64,000 bases of DNA from Echinostoma caproni (taxonomy: Eukaryota > Platyhelminthes > Trematoda > Plagiorchiida > Echinostomatidae), in NCBI GenBank assembly GCA_900618425.1, contig UZAN01039580.1, positions 52,362 to 116,361 of the forward strand, read 5' to 3'. Below, in pieces: positions 1 through 12,489 of the stretch. Both the position numbers and the translations under genes were made by a program. The notes below the pieces were generated by a model that was not told the origin of the DNA, ran no database searches, and saw only the letters and a program-made list of their open reading frames with translations. Position 1 is the stretch's first letter. Each line of letters opens with the position of its first letter.

Positions 1-39
1 GGATGGTGTAAATATTTAGTGGGTGGAAACAGATATATC

Positions 40-130
40 AGTTCTAGTGGTGGTGCAGTGGTTTACTAGCTGTCACCGGTATGCTTTGAACCTTATGATC
101 CGAGGTTCGAGCCCCGCCAACCAAATTTAG
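40..130 (+). mobile_element. tRNA-like SINE head (5' part of a SINE copy)
   Basis: The stretch has both internal RNA polymerase III promoter boxes at tRNA spacing. The A box TGGTGCAGTGG (51-61) fits the TRGYNNARNGG consensus exactly, and the B box GGTTCGAGCCC (104-114) differs from GGTTCGANTCC at one base. The middle part, TCACCGGTATGCTTTGAACC, closely resembles the same region of the minus-strand copy at 60.56-60.63 kb. I could not fold a clean cloverleaf with a 7-bp acceptor stem, so this is a tRNA-derived repeat rather than a working tRNA gene. No hammerhead motif follows it, unlike the copies at 16.6, 30.6 and 37.4 kb, so it is either a 3'-truncated copy or a related subfamily. Confidence 0.6.
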
Positions 131-1732
131 TGTTAGGCAACTTTGCTATCTTGCGGTTCCATACCACGCCTATCCAAGGGGGGGGGGGCTTATGCAGTTC
201 GCTACTCTAAATTCCGGGGCTTAGGTTATCGCGTTCCATCACTGAACAGGTCCTGGTGACTATGCGGTTTACCCCGTTTGTTGTTCATCACAGTAATTGT
301 GCAACAAAAGGAAACTACCACCCAGTTCAATACCACGTCTATCCTGTGGGTCATTGTATAGTTTGCCATGTAAAGTCCTAGGTCTACGTTTGTCGGGTAC
401 ATTTAGTGAGCAGTATTTTGTCGTACCTATGGAGTTACCGTGCTCTCTTGTTAAGCACATGATGGTGTACAATTAAAAAAATCAATTTAGGCAATATGCA
501 ATCAGACAACTTTGGATGAAAGTATATCAAAGGTTTTTTCCAGTCCGCCAGGTGATATCATTCTAATACTTACTTGTCTTTCACGTTAAAGACGAGTGTA
601 AGCGGCATCTATTTTGCTGGGGAAAATACAATATATATCCTGAATTGATCTCATCATATGACTGCCTTGCTCAGTCAGAGTGATCTTAGGTTACTTGTAT
701 GCTGATTTATTACTGGAATCGCGAAACGAAGACAAATTTTCTCACTATTTTTTGACATACAAAAGCCCGGAGTGAGCACAGAGTGAAAACATTAACCAAT
801 GGAATCGTTTCGCACCTTTCGTAAATAGGGTATTCAACTGGAAATTTAAAAGTCCTACGGTGATTATTATCTGGTCAGATCAGTGGTTGCATAACAACGT
901 CAATTACCAGTAGAGAAATGAATAGGAGTAAGACTAATAAACCCATCATGCTGCACAAAAAATCTGGTCAGATTACTGTAAGTGCGCCAACCTGGGGTTG
1001 ACTTAAAAAGTGAGTGACATAATGTCGCAACGACGATGAATGTTGTCACGCAGAGTGACCAAACTCCGTGCGTGTGACCCATGAGATCTGCCCCCTCCGT
1101 ATCCTGTCAGTTGTAGCTTTTTTCAATTACCTAAACTAACGTCACTGTAACTTACCGTCTAATAAAATTTCCAAGGTCTTTTCCATATAACCACACATGT
1201 GACTTTAAATGCTTCAAGACAGGGTTACGAAAACCAGCCTGCTGGAATACGATTGGTTTTCCGATCATTAAACCGAAGCGTTCAATTAAATGTTTATCGA
1301 GTGTAGGTTTGAATAGTCATTTTGATGAAAACGTCTGCACATAGTGGGAATGAGTTTTTGATTGAATAGAAAAATGCGTGCAATTAGTTACTGACGGTAT
1401 AACGTCCATTCATTCCTCATTGGTCACTTATTATCGACCGTGTAAAAAGCATGCGAGAAACTCAAAAAATGTTCATTTTTAACCATATAAATGAAATGCA
1501 ACTTGTTAGACTAGTTAACTTGTCTCTCGTTCAACAGAAAAAAATGCAATTTCACTAATTAGAATAGAGCTGTTCCAAATCAAATGAGCTTGGTTTTATG
1601 AAAGGCATTAAGGATATCTGGAGGTTAATGCAGTTCGTTTCATTTACATCTTTTTAACACGGAGGTCGAATATGACGAGTGTTTTTTTGAATAAATAAAT
1701 GAAGATACGGCAATCTATTAGTCTTTGTTTCT
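131..1732. other. No gene seen; one G homopolymer
   Basis: The only structure I see is an 11-base G run at 178-188 and two loosely similar blocks (ATACCACGCCTATCC near 160 and ATACCACGTCTATCC near 330), perhaps the decayed tail of the SINE at the left edge. Reading frames here are short and have no splice borders worth calling. Confidence 0.4.
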
Positions 1733-2239
1733 TTGCGCACACTCAAAATTAATGAAGTTCTGAATGAGGAATCTACAGATCAGCAGTACGCTTTTGTAAG
1801 GAATAAGAAAGATATCCAGTACAGCACATGCATACGCACTGAGGGATGGGACGTCATACAGACAGCAATGTGCATTTCCACCAAACGTCAGCCTAACTTC
1901 GGTCTTATTGAAAAACTCGAATACATGAATAGCAGTAAGAAAAATACTCTAACGAGTGGCTCATGGTTTTTGTGGTGATCCAGGACTACACGATGGCGCC
2001 TACCCTGGAGCGGTGCGTTACAGTTTCAGGACATTGGCGATCAGTCAAGTTTGAATGCTGACGTCAATGACACGTGCATGACTTCTGAATACACGTCATT
2101 GGTGGATGGTGCCAGCCAATCCAAGACAATGAGACAGAAGCACTATACAAGCAGTACTGCAATCCAATTGGTGGAAGCCCAGATAGCCAATAATCTCCCT
2201 TTGTACGTATTGTTTAATCACCTTCATTTCTTCCAATAA
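1733..2239 (+). pseudogene. Unrecognised long reading frame interrupted by one TGA
   Basis: One frame runs from 1733 to the TAA at 2237-2239 with a single interruption, the TGA at 1976-1978, giving about 169 codons. The upstream half has mixed polar composition typical of coding DNA and the downstream half continues in the same frame with Ser/Thr-rich text. I do not recognise a family. The likeliest readings are a recently broken exon or gene fragment, or a domesticated or decayed element. Chance is also possible because the GC content here is locally higher than in the flanks. No convincing donor or acceptor lets splicing remove the TGA: the only GT...AG pair around it would excise about 18 bases, which is too short for an intron. 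Confidence 0.25.
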
Positions 2240-5200
2240 ACGAACTACTTACTGCCAGTCCTGTGGCCTTGTCCTCGCGTCTCGTTCTCGTGGGACATAG
2301 CGAATCCGTGCCATTGTGGTCCAGTGCTTCTGAGATCCAGTCCGTGATAGCTGATTATTGATTCGGGTCCTGTAAATCATATTGCGTGTTTGGTGTTCCG
2401 AATTCCGTGCGTACCACTATTGCTAATACAATCATTACAGTTTTGTTTTCATTACTTGGATGAGAGCGATGTTTGGCTGGATAAAATTTAGTCTGTATCA
2501 GTTGTTTCGTTTAAAATTAGTTGTTGGCTTTGTGGCATCAGAGGTATCAGTGTTTTTCTGTGTCCGAAGACCCAAATTTGCTCTACATTTATAGTGTGCA
2601 AGAGCGTAACGCAAATTATGATGAAACAATAAGGAATATGATTCTGTTCAGTATCAATCATCTCTCCTTCTTTGTATTCGAACAGTTATAAAGGTAATTG
2701 CTTTACTTGGTACCGTGAAGCAGTACGTATAAATGTGTACCAGCCAATGTTTGGCCTACTATGTTCCGGTTTTATTAATCTATTCGTCAGGAGACGTTAA
2801 AAAAACATCAAGGTCATTTGTCGCCGCCAAAGAAAAAGGGTAAACGGAAATTCATTAGATTTGTTAATACATTTACCAAATCGATCCGACCACAAATTTA
2901 AATATCTGCCAAGCGTTTAAGAAAAATGTTAATCACAATAATGAAATGGGCTTTGATTGGGCACAAAATCGATGACAAAAAAGGCCGTTTTCAAACGTTA
3001 CACTATTTGAGTTCACTTACTGTTTTACTACACAATTATGATGTTTATTGCTGTATCGAAGGTTTGACGTACGGCAAAATGGTGTCATAGGAGAACGATG
3101 CTTATGACTTTTCAAGAAAATAAAATTCATGAGGAGATTCTTCCAATAGAACAATCAAACATAAACTAACTGGAAGATCACTTCGCATAAGTGTTTGGTG
3201 ATCATCAAATCAACCGGCTTTAAGTTGACTTATTTAATGCCTAATAATGTTTTGCATGTTCCAGCCCCAATACTGAAATCCTTCGTTTTTCATTTGCTAG
3301 TTTAAAAAATGTTTCGTTCCCTGTGAAACATGTATAGAAGGAGAGATTATAAGAAGAAATAAACCGCATGAATTTACCCTTAAAATATAGTCCTCCTGAT
3401 TGTTCTCGATGGATTTATTTCACAAGTCAGTTATGGGACTTGTATTGCACAAGTTATGTACTTGCCCTGCGCTTGCGACCTAGTTCACATACCCCTAGAA
3501 CTAAAAGGTACGAAAAAAATCATTTTTACCAAAGAAATAAAAAATAAGCGGGGATGATGCTTATTTCCAATTACTGGGGCAAAGGTGTGTCAATTGCGGA
3601 GAAAATAGGACACGCTCAAGTGTGCACAAAGAGCGTATGCGCAAGCGGAGCGAGAGCGAGAGACAGAAAGTCACAGAGAGTTTGAGCGAGCAAATAAGTT
3701 TGACGTAGGTATGCCTGTTTAGTTCAGTGACATAGCCCAGGCATAAGGGTGAATTGTGGTAGGACCGCTGAATAAATTTGCTCAACACTCAACATCCATT
3801 CTGAGACCAAACATATCAATCATTTGGAAGCATGGTGGAAAAGAAATGGGAATAGCACATGCTGAAAACTCCATAGAAATAGCTAGATNATGACCTTGAA
3901 AACAAAAGGGATAGAAAAATCGCAACGACGGATTGAAATTACAGCAGCAAACTCTACCACTGATTCAAAAATCGAATAATAAATACTATTACCATAAGTT
4001 AATAAAATAAAAATGGGCAAATAAGTGCCTAAATATTTGGTTCACTAAAGTTTTCGGCAGTATTACTTCTTTGTACAATGCATGAAAGGTCTCGTCCCAG
4101 GAAGTGCATCCAGTATTGTACTGCCCGACAAAGATATGACTGTTTAACCATTACATAAATGTTTGGTTGTTTGGTTAAACGCAAACTCATTTTCATTGTG
4201 TAACATTCAACCTGGTTACGTGATATGACTTTTGTTGACTGAGCTGTACAGCACACCATACATTTACTTCTAATGTGTGTGTGTCTGTCAAGCGCGAATC
4301 ACGTAACCCTTATTTTAGGTCATATTTTGGTAAACCGTTTTTTGCAGTTGAAGATTGTTTTATATTGGACTTGTTCTGTTTGCTTCACAAATGTATGAGA
4401 GCGATAAAATTAGAACCTCGAGCCAATTTGTTTTCTGCAGAAGTTCTGAACAGTTAAGAAACAACAATTTCAATGCCAGATTGCATTATTAAGCTAAGAA
4501 CACTGATTCAGGGATTAGAATACTGCTCTAAATCAACAAATGACCAGAAACTAGTTTTCGAATGAATTTATAACTTGAAAACTGCAAAAAATTGGTTGTA
4601 TCGTAATTTGATGATTGCTTGACGCAATTAATGTAAACAACATAACTGCTGATTTTTATTAAGGTGTTTTGCACTGCAACAGTATGCTCGGAAAGCTGAG
4701 TCACAGCTACGCAGTTCCTGGGTCGTTTGCGACCATAGGTTCAGTTTCGTGGTGCACGTCGAAGGTATCAGATGGGTTTTGAGCTGTTATTCGTGCATCA
4801 GTCCAAAGGCAAATGTCTCGATTCGACAAAATGCAAAATGGCTGAATGGTTCCAGGAAGAGAAGGCTAAACAGAATGATCAAGAATTTTCACAGTAGAGT
4901 GCTCTCGAATTTATAGAGCTCGCAATTCACATTTTGTTCACTAGTAAAAAAACAGACGAAATACAACTGATTCAAATTATACCTTGAATATTACCAAAAA
5001 ACCACAACAATGCATGAAGTAAGATGAACTGAGCGTAGTTGGAAAGACAGAAATATATCTGAGGTGTTGAAAAATAACGGTAGACAGATAGATAAGAGAC
5101 ACAGTATTCTGATGATCTCATTGATTCAGCAGCAGGAAGTAACTGCCTGATTTATATGAATGCGGGTTACTGCCTAAATGCGGGAGATTTACAACAATAC

Positions 5201-6340
5201 GTGGGCGTATTATATTGCGTTTTGATTTCCCCGACAGCCTTTTAACTTATTGTTATTATTATTTTGGTATTTCTCAAGCAGTCCTTCCCTCATGATTTTC
5301 TAAGTACTTTAATACATCACATCGGCGCTGTGTCAGAACTGTTTTAGTATTGAGGAGTAATTAAGTCGAATCTGCTGAAGACTTTGATTTCGGATCCTTC
5401 TTCAGTCCATATGAATGAATAAATATGTACGTTTTTGTGTACGCAGTTCACGAAAGCACAATGTTACATGACGCGAATATCTGTTCATTATCTCATTAAG
5501 AGCTGTCGGAGGCTCCAAATCAGACGGACAGGTAACTTCTCTCATTAGGGATACGTAAATGATGGCCTTAGAAGTGGAGTTGTATGTGATCCACAAAAGC
5601 TTTGTTGCAATACTATTTTTCAAAAAAATCTATCGATTGAAAATTACGGTGACCATCTCTGAAAACCATAAACCGTCAACTTGCATAGAAATTCACCATG
5701 GAGTTAAAATCAAAAAGTGATTCCTAACCGTATAACCATATTCAGCCTGCGAAAATACGAAAGAGCTTCGATACGTGGTAATACTACTACCTTCTACCAA
5801 CTCGAAAACTCACTTTATACTCTTCAAGTTGATGGTTTTATGTTTTTAACTGATTGGTTATAGAACTAAATGACTAAAGGAGTAATGGGGCGAGTGTAAG
5901 CCTGGAACAGTTCACTTGCTGCGCACCACATGCGACAGAAAGCGTGCGTGATTAGAGGATAGATTATGATTTGTGCAATTTATAATTCAGTAATTGGTTG
6001 ATTAGTTCGTGAACGATCACGACTAAGTATATCAAAACTCAGGTTTACTTTAGGCTAACGGTAAAATGTGAAGTTAAAAGAGCGGGGAAAATTTCTTTCC
6101 ATGTAATGGAAGAGATTGGTATGGTTAATCGCTTTTATGGAAATATTTTTTCAACCATATTGGCACCTTCCTTTGTCACCGGGGATTTAATGAACAACGT
6201 CTGGTATCCGATATATAGGGCTGCCTGAATTCCAGGCGTTGACATCCTTGAGATGTTACACGAGGGATCGTAACAATTGTAAGTTGAAGGAAATCTTACA
6301 AGTCCCCATCAAAGATTACAATCTCCTTGAACAAGACTCT
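2240..6340. other. No gene seen
   Basis: AT-rich sequence with frequent stops on both strands. A block near 2310-2335 (GGTCCAGTGCTTC) matches the 3' end of the ribozyme SINEs found elsewhere and may be a relic of one, but no promoter boxes are left. A purine-rich GAGAGCGAG tract near 3645-3690 is low complexity. Confidence 0.4.
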
Positions 6341-6344
6341 ATTC

Positions 6345-6905
6345 ATCATGTATTACTTGGCGTGACTATATAACGTGAAAGCGGTTCGATCTCTTCCTTT
6401 TGCACTCNNNACTCTTAGACATTTGCCAATGTTTTTCAGCCCGAATGGGTTAAGATTATTTTGGCCACCATGCAGTGATTGATTAAACTCGTGCAACGCT
6501 CTGACGTTCATAATACTTCTTTCTCCCAACGCGCAGTTTGTAGTTAAATAATTCATTGATCTATTCAGGATATGGAATTGTCATTACTCGGCTTATTTTC
6601 TGTGTAGCGAATAAAGAATGGTATGTTATTTAGATTTTCCATATTGACCAGAATAGACAGCCTCATGAAATAGTAATCATTAATTAGAAATAATGATTTT
6701 CCGTGCTTGTTTGCATAAAATATTTTCCAAATCTTAGCTGTGCTTTCCGAACTACTAAAGCACTATCCCGACACTCAGGGTTGCGTGAGTTCAAACGGTG
6801 ATATAAGAGAATTAAGAACATCGCTTCATGTTTTGCTGGAAAAAAGTGCAATCACCAGGGTTACTCTGAGTAATCCTTATGGGTATTTCAGACAAATAAT
6901 CCATG
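6345..6905. repeat. Diverged dispersed repeat, copy A
   Basis: Two blocks here recur in the same order and orientation near 26.1-26.9 kb. Block 1 is 6489-6540 (GTGCAAC...CTCCCAACGC...AGTTT) and matches 26102-26152 at about three bases in four by eye. Block 2 is 6664-6800 (TTTGCATAAAATATTTT core) and matches 26788-26925 somewhat less well. The gap between blocks is about 120 bases here and about 640 bases in copy B, so copy A has lost, or copy B has gained, roughly 500 bases. On the minus strand 6353-6556 is open for 67 codons and faintly resembles the C-terminal end of a LINE polymerase, but I would not assign it. A run of three Ns lies at 6408-6410. Confidence 0.5.
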
Positions 6906-7550
6906 TTTTCACGCTTACGTAAACGGTGCGAGATCGACTAATGTGGGATAGGAAGCAAAATGCTTATGCAATGGTGATGTGGTAAAAATCGGAACAATAG
7001 TTGTGACAATGAGAATGAATTTTACACAACCATGGCTTGGCTTTGATCATACAATTTCAGTCCACCAGGTGAAGTGTTGATAAAGTGTTTGTTGGTCAGG
7101 TTACAGGATAATTGAACACTCAATGTCAATGTGATCACATTGTGTCCGTGTGTGTATGTCTAAGCGCATGCAGTCACGTCCAGTGATTAGCCAGAAGACC
7201 ACGTGAAAGCGTGGAAGTGAGTAAACGTCAAATAGGATTAAAGCTATCGGTAATGAGCTTTATTTATTTATTCTTCTTTTTCTTCTGAATTAAAAAAGAG
7301 GGTTATATTTTAATACTTGGACTTTAGAGTATCAAATATCACGTACCAATGTCATTTGTGTTATTTACAATTCAAAAAATTCATTAACATTGTTGGATCC
7401 TTTTAATCGAACTCCACATAATACAACTTTCAAAGTAGAGGTGGAATGTGTTTAGGTGATCACACCTCTTGATATTTGCTTGCCAATGCGGCCAAAAATA
7501 ACACGTGAACGGGATAAAATGTTTACTATCATATTTTCGTTCTGATGCAG

Positions 7551-7762
7551 CGTGAACGAAGTTTAATCAGATATGTGGTGAATCGTATAGGAAGACCTTG
7601 TTCCATTGACATGCTGGAAGATGAACTAGCAAGAATCAATTTTTCTCTCGTGGAAGACTATTATCCAGAGGCGCTTAGCAATCGTTGCTTGAGGGTAGAG
7701 GATGCAAAACTATATCACCTAGTGCTGAATGGAAACGGTTTACGTTACATTGCCTTTCAAAG
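7551..7762 (+). CDS. Candidate internal exon, unrecognised protein
   Basis: A 212-base open block lies between an acceptor (TTCTGATGCAG ending at 7550) and a strong donor (CAAAG followed by GTAACA at 7763). The frame starts in phase 0 and ends in phase 2. The encoded ~70 residues (RERSLIRYVVNRIGRPC... to ...LRYIAFQ) have the charged/hydrophobic mix of a folded domain and look like a small helical, winged-helix-like module. That domain idea is only an impression; I recognise no family. The frame closes a codon past the donor, as expected for an internal exon. No partner exon is certain; the nearest plus-strand exon-like block with a compatible entry phase is near 29.8 kb, which would need a very long intron. 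Confidence 0.4.
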
Positions 7763-9925
7763 GTAACATATTTGAGAATACAGTAATAAAAAATCTCAGG
7801 AATGCAAAGAGAAATACTTAATTTTCTGTTGTGTCCGGATCTCGTTTGATCACAATATACACACAACAAGATATCACACGATGACACACGAGGAACACAC
7901 TTTAGTTCCCGCATCACAGATATAAGACAGGCTCCTGATGCTGATGTTCGCTCTCTATACTTGGTAGTTTACCTGCTGTTGTGGCTCAAATTACGTTGAT
8001 GGCATCAATACGTTCTTGATCGATCAACTGAGAGAACACCACCAAGCTGCCTCACTCGAGAGCCGGTATTAGAAGGGTAAGAAGAGGTCTATATAAACCT
8101 GACCGAAACGAATCATACTGCTAAAGTGTGGATATAATTTCAACACATATAACAAAAGGGGTCCGGTCTAAGCAGGTCTATACCTCTCGACTATGCGCAC
8201 AGAAACAGATCATGAGATACCTTACCCTCAGGTGTTTTGTCTCTGCGGTATCTATCCCTCTTGTCAAACATGTACAATTCGTATATGATAATCATCCATT
8301 TATTTGGTTTGAAACTTCATGTCTCAAACTCATTTAATCATGCGCAAAATGAAAATTTCATCTTTCGATCTCTGAACCTTTTCCCGTCAATTATATTCTG
8401 CGCGGTAATTGGTTAGTAAATAAAGCACGTAATGCGGACTAGTTTGGCAGTTTGTTATTGTTCCAATGAATAAATCAGAATTATTTCCTCGTAAATAAAA
8501 CTATTTCAGTAATCACGACTGAGCGAGAAGATTCAATAAAGCTCACCAGTATTTAAGTTACACAAGATAAAATAATAGTGCGTAATGCTTGGCAAACAAC
8601 ACAAACCAAAACAATTCAGAATTACCAAACTGTTTTGTTTATGATACCGTTGCGGCAACATACTTTTTGATTTAATTTTTTAAATGAGGTTTTTCTAAAG
8701 TCAACCACACCTTAATGTTAAATTAAACAATCGTGTGCTACGAAAAGTGGAAACTTTTTAAGTGTGAAGCAGAAGGACAAAAGAACAGTTGCTTGGGGAA
8801 ACGTAAATAAGTCTGAATATTTGACATGGTCATTTTTTCACAAATGTTTTACAGTAACGTATGTTGGTAACCATAATTTGCTCTTTATGTTATTCTTCGA
8901 TAAGTTCATGGAATTCAAATTTAATTTACCAGATATTTGGTGGTTGCGTTCACAATGTCTTGTACTTCAATAAAATCATGTTCACTTTTTGTATCATCGC
9001 AAGACACATCCTCGGTAAATACAGATGTTCATTCCGAGGTAGAAAGTGTTTGTCACGTGCAACTTCAGCAAACTTCATATCGAGAAAAAATGCCCTGTTA
9101 GTCCAAGTTCAAAGTATGTCATTCGTAAAATGTTGCTATTAGATGGTGATTATGATTATGAATATTGCGCAAAATTATTTCTCAAAATACGAATCAAGTT
9201 TGAAAAATTCCTAATCTCGTTTTCGATTGCATGAATGAGTGAATGCATGAATAAGTAGTACATGATAAACATACTGGGAAGCATCGCATCACCGGTAAAA
9301 TGCTCCTTGGGTACTTTTTAACAATCATTCGTATACTACTTAATATGAAGTCATCATTCTTAAACCCCTTGATTGGCTGCGGCATACCCTCGTGCTGTTC
9401 GTCACGTTGGAATTTATCGCGTTTTTTCATCAAAATCTTGATGATAAGCATGCTCATGATCTCTATTTATTCTTGTTAGGACATGCTCTGACTGAAAAGT
9501 GTGAATTCCGTGCTACAAGTTAATTATCTGCTTCGTAAGTCTCATTAATGTGCACGGATAAAAAATACAAACGGGCAGGATGGCAGACTGCATCTACTTG
9601 TACCCCTCCTGTCAAGATGCCTCTGCCATCATAGGTCAGCACTGACATTTGCTCGCCAATCGAGAAGATCTCGGATTTTACCTCCACATGGAATGCACAT
9701 GAAAACCCTGTTTGTCTGTTATGATAGAAATACTTCTTACTTTTTAATTCACTGAGAAGGTACAATGAAAGGGCCTACAATACTCGCTATGCATCAGTTG
9801 TGAAGCACTATTCTGACTTAATCAGGTATGAGAGATCGTAACTGAGTATAATCTTCACTGCCAATATTCTTCGAAAATAGAACAATAGAATTTTATTTCA
9901 AGGCATTCACCCTCGTTGTGGTCAG
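7763..9925. other. No gene seen
   Basis: Only short AT-driven open frames are present, overlapping one another on both strands between 8.1 and 9.8 kb. None has paired splice borders or recognisable protein motifs. Confidence 0.35.
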
Positions 9926-11425
9926 CACAGAAAACACTCAGACAGCCCGGTAGACGTCAATAGCCTTAAGGTCGCCTTCATCTACCCGTCAGACGAGAGC
10001 TGAATTCCCTTCTACCTGTGCAATGAAACCCATTCCTTACCTATTTCCAATGATAAAATCTTTAAGTTTGTCTGATCCTTTAAAGAATCCTCAGTTGCAG
10101 ACCTTGATGGTCTTCCCCCGGAAATTCTTGAATGTGGAGCAGCATGCCTGGCCAATATGATGACATCCCTTGGTAATGAGTCCCTGTCTACCCGGTTGAG
10201 TCCTGATTTTTGGCGTCAAGTTACCATTATTCATATCCCCGTCCTCGTCATAAACTATTCTTGCAAAACGGTTTCGTCCTATCGCGGTAAACTCTGCAGC
10301 TCTAAGGTTGACTGAAAATCTCATCCTGAGTCACTTGCAGTCAATTACCACAATCCCCTATAACCCCCCCCAAGTTTGCATTTAAACCCAACAAAACGAC
10401 ACTGGATGCCATATCTAGTCTAATCCATTTTATTAGTAAGTCATTCAAACAATTTCTCCAAGTCTGTTTTTTGTTTTTCTTGGTTATTTGTCCGCGTTTG
10501 TTTCCATTCTTTGATCATCCCTTCTTTTCAAACTTGAATATTTTTCCACTTCAAGGAGAGCTGCTCTCATGGATTTCTGATTATTTCACAGAAAGGGTCC
10601 AGTGTATCGAATTGGGAAGGATAACATCAAAACCTCTTGCTAATAGTTATGGTGTGCCTTGAGGTGCTGTTATATCTTGATATATCTCTTTTCTGCTCTT
10701 ATTAGTGATCTTTCACTCCCCCTGCATCCAAAATTAGGCTGACGACGTCATTTTGTGTCAGAAAATTTTATTTATTTCGGAATTCGATTCTCTTAATGAA
10801 AATCTATTCCAATCAATCTGGTATCAGTATTAACACATCTATTTGCTTAGAGTGTTTCTTCTGTCTTTTCTGCCTCTCATTTCCAACGGACTCTGCTACA
10901 CTTAACTGTAAACCTGTGTCTAGAATGACCTCAGTCAATATCTGAGTGTCATGATCGACAGCCATTTTTGGAAGTCTGTCACTCTTGTATAAGAGAACTG
11001 AGACGCTTCTCTTTTTAATTACGCAAACTCAGAGGATTCCGAACAACAAAGTCAGTCACATCCTCTTCCGTTCACCAATGTGTTTTATCCATTCTACTCT
11101 ATTACTACCTTGTAGTGTTTCCGGCGTTTAAAACAAGACTTCAAAATCATTCATAGTGATTTGATAATAATCAGTCGTGCATCAATAATCCCAATCGATT
11201 CAATAACCACAGAACTCATTAATGGTCAGATCAAGTCGTGATAAATATGCCACTAAGATACTAGACAACCCGTTTCATCCGGTGCATCCAGATCTGTTAT
11301 CTTGTCGTTTCCATCTGTCCACACGCTTCTGTTTTTGGCGTTTAGTGTCTTGTACTATCATTTATAAAAATTTCCCTCTACCCTACCTGGCCGGATCGCA
11401 ATCAAAAATGAAAAAGTCGCAGTGA
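9926..11425 (+). mobile_element. Decayed CR1/Jockey-like LINE, reverse transcriptase region
   Basis: Broken pieces of a non-LTR retrotransposon polymerase can be read in order across shifting frames. Near 10.09-10.2 kb there is a DLDGLPPEILECGAACLA segment equivalent to the family's 'GPDGIP..ILK' block; near 10.3 kb an LRLTENLILSHLQS segment equivalent to 'LERII...LLSHL'; at 10.55-10.66 kb ELLSWISDYFTERVQCIELG, equivalent to the 'WI.SYLT.R.Q.V' block just before the 'SGVPQGSVLGP' motif, here SYGVP followed by a stop; then LADDV near 10.74 kb for the 'YADD' catalytic motif. At 11.22-11.425 kb an LSTRFCFWR...LPYL...SQSKMKKS stretch matches the C-terminal end seen in this group. Several frameshifts and stops make it dead. 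The endonuclease half is not visible, consistent with 5' truncation. Confidence 0.7.
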
Positions 11426-11429
11426 ATTA

Positions 11430-12080
11430 CGTTAGAACTTTTGTAGATAAAATAGACTTCAGCCACGTTCGTCGATTTGCATGTTATATAATACTGCATA
11501 TTTGATTCTGCGTGACGGCCAATGTACATTTTTAACTGCAATCTAAGCATTTCAGTTTGTACAAGTTATGCAGATAAAAATACAATTACAAATATTATCG
11601 GATCTATTACTTCATGTGTAAAAAAGAAGCACTCGTGTCCCGTTTCCACAATGATCCGTGTGTGCCGTTATTAATGCGGAATGAATAGCATGTATGTTTG
11701 ACTGACATTTAAAAGCGCAATATGCATTGGTTGTCCAAAGTGCAATCTTCAAACTTTTCGGGCAATTACCGAATCGGATCGGATAAATAAAGAAAGAAAG
11801 GTCACTGCATCTGTTGTGCTGATGTGGACCCCCCGCATAGATTCGTAATGAGATCCCGATCGTACAGGGTTGTATTTACTCGAAGTTAAACGGTCAAGGA
11901 ATGTACTAAGGCAGATTTCCGTTCGCGCATTCTCTCAAATGTTTAACGAATATTACATGAGAGGTAGGTGAAGAGTGAGAGATGGGATACAAAACAAAGA
12001 ATGGAAAAAGTAGGGAGGCAAAAAAGACAGGATCGCACTAAAATCAATACGTCGACCCTAAACAGAGAATATCACTCGTA
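11430..12080. other. No gene seen
   Basis: No promoter boxes, splice pairs or recognisable motifs. It separates the LINE remnant from the small open frame at 12.08 kb. Confidence 0.35.
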
Positions 12081-12082
12081 AG

Positions 12083-12376
12083 ATGTGTGGAGGCGTCTGG
12101 GAGATTGGGTTTGTTTACGAAAGTATAATCGTCTTGCACACCGAGCGTGTCAATCACCCTACTGAGAAGTACTGTTTACCTGTTACGAATCAACTTTTGG
12201 CATCAGCACAAAATATTGTTTGTAGGTCACACAGCTCAGGTTTATATATCCGACCTGCAGGTCACCGCTTAAACTTCCAACAGGGACAAAAAATTCACAC
12301 ATTGCAAACAAGCTTCAGCAAAACCGAAAAAGCTGTTCAAAGCTTTTATCGGAAAGCACTCAAAGGTCACCACTGA
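12083..12376 (+). CDS. Small ATG open reading frame, unrecognised
   Basis: A 97-codon frame opens with an ATG and closes with TGA at 12374-12376. The product is Ser/Gln/His-rich in its second half with four cysteines in the first, and has no signal peptide or membrane segment. I see no homologue and no splice borders, so it may be a chance frame. It is listed only because it starts with a true ATG and is longer than most frames in this AT-rich sequence. Confidence 0.15.
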   Translation: MCGGVWEIGFVYESIIVLHTERVNHPTEKYCLPVTNQLLASAQNIVCRSHSSGLYIRPAGHRLNFQQGQKIHTLQTSFSKTEKAVQSFYRKALKGHH

Positions 12377-12439
12377 TAGAAAGATACTAATATGTTGCTT
12401 CAAGCTGTTAAGCTGAAAATTGATGGATTTATCGGGCAG

Positions 12440-12485
12440 GATNGACGGTTCTGGTGGCGTGGGTGGTGGTGGTGGTGGTTATGGT
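12440..12485. repeat. (GGT)n microsatellite
   Basis: A short GGT-rich tract (about seven clear units, then imperfect GGTGACGTGGG text), preceded by an N at 12443. Confidence 0.8.
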
Positions 12486-12489
12486 GACG

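Noticed and set aside
2290..2345. Another ribozyme SINE copy
   Set aside because: Only the GGTCCAGTGCTTC end matches; no A box, B box or hammerhead core can be read upstream with confidence.
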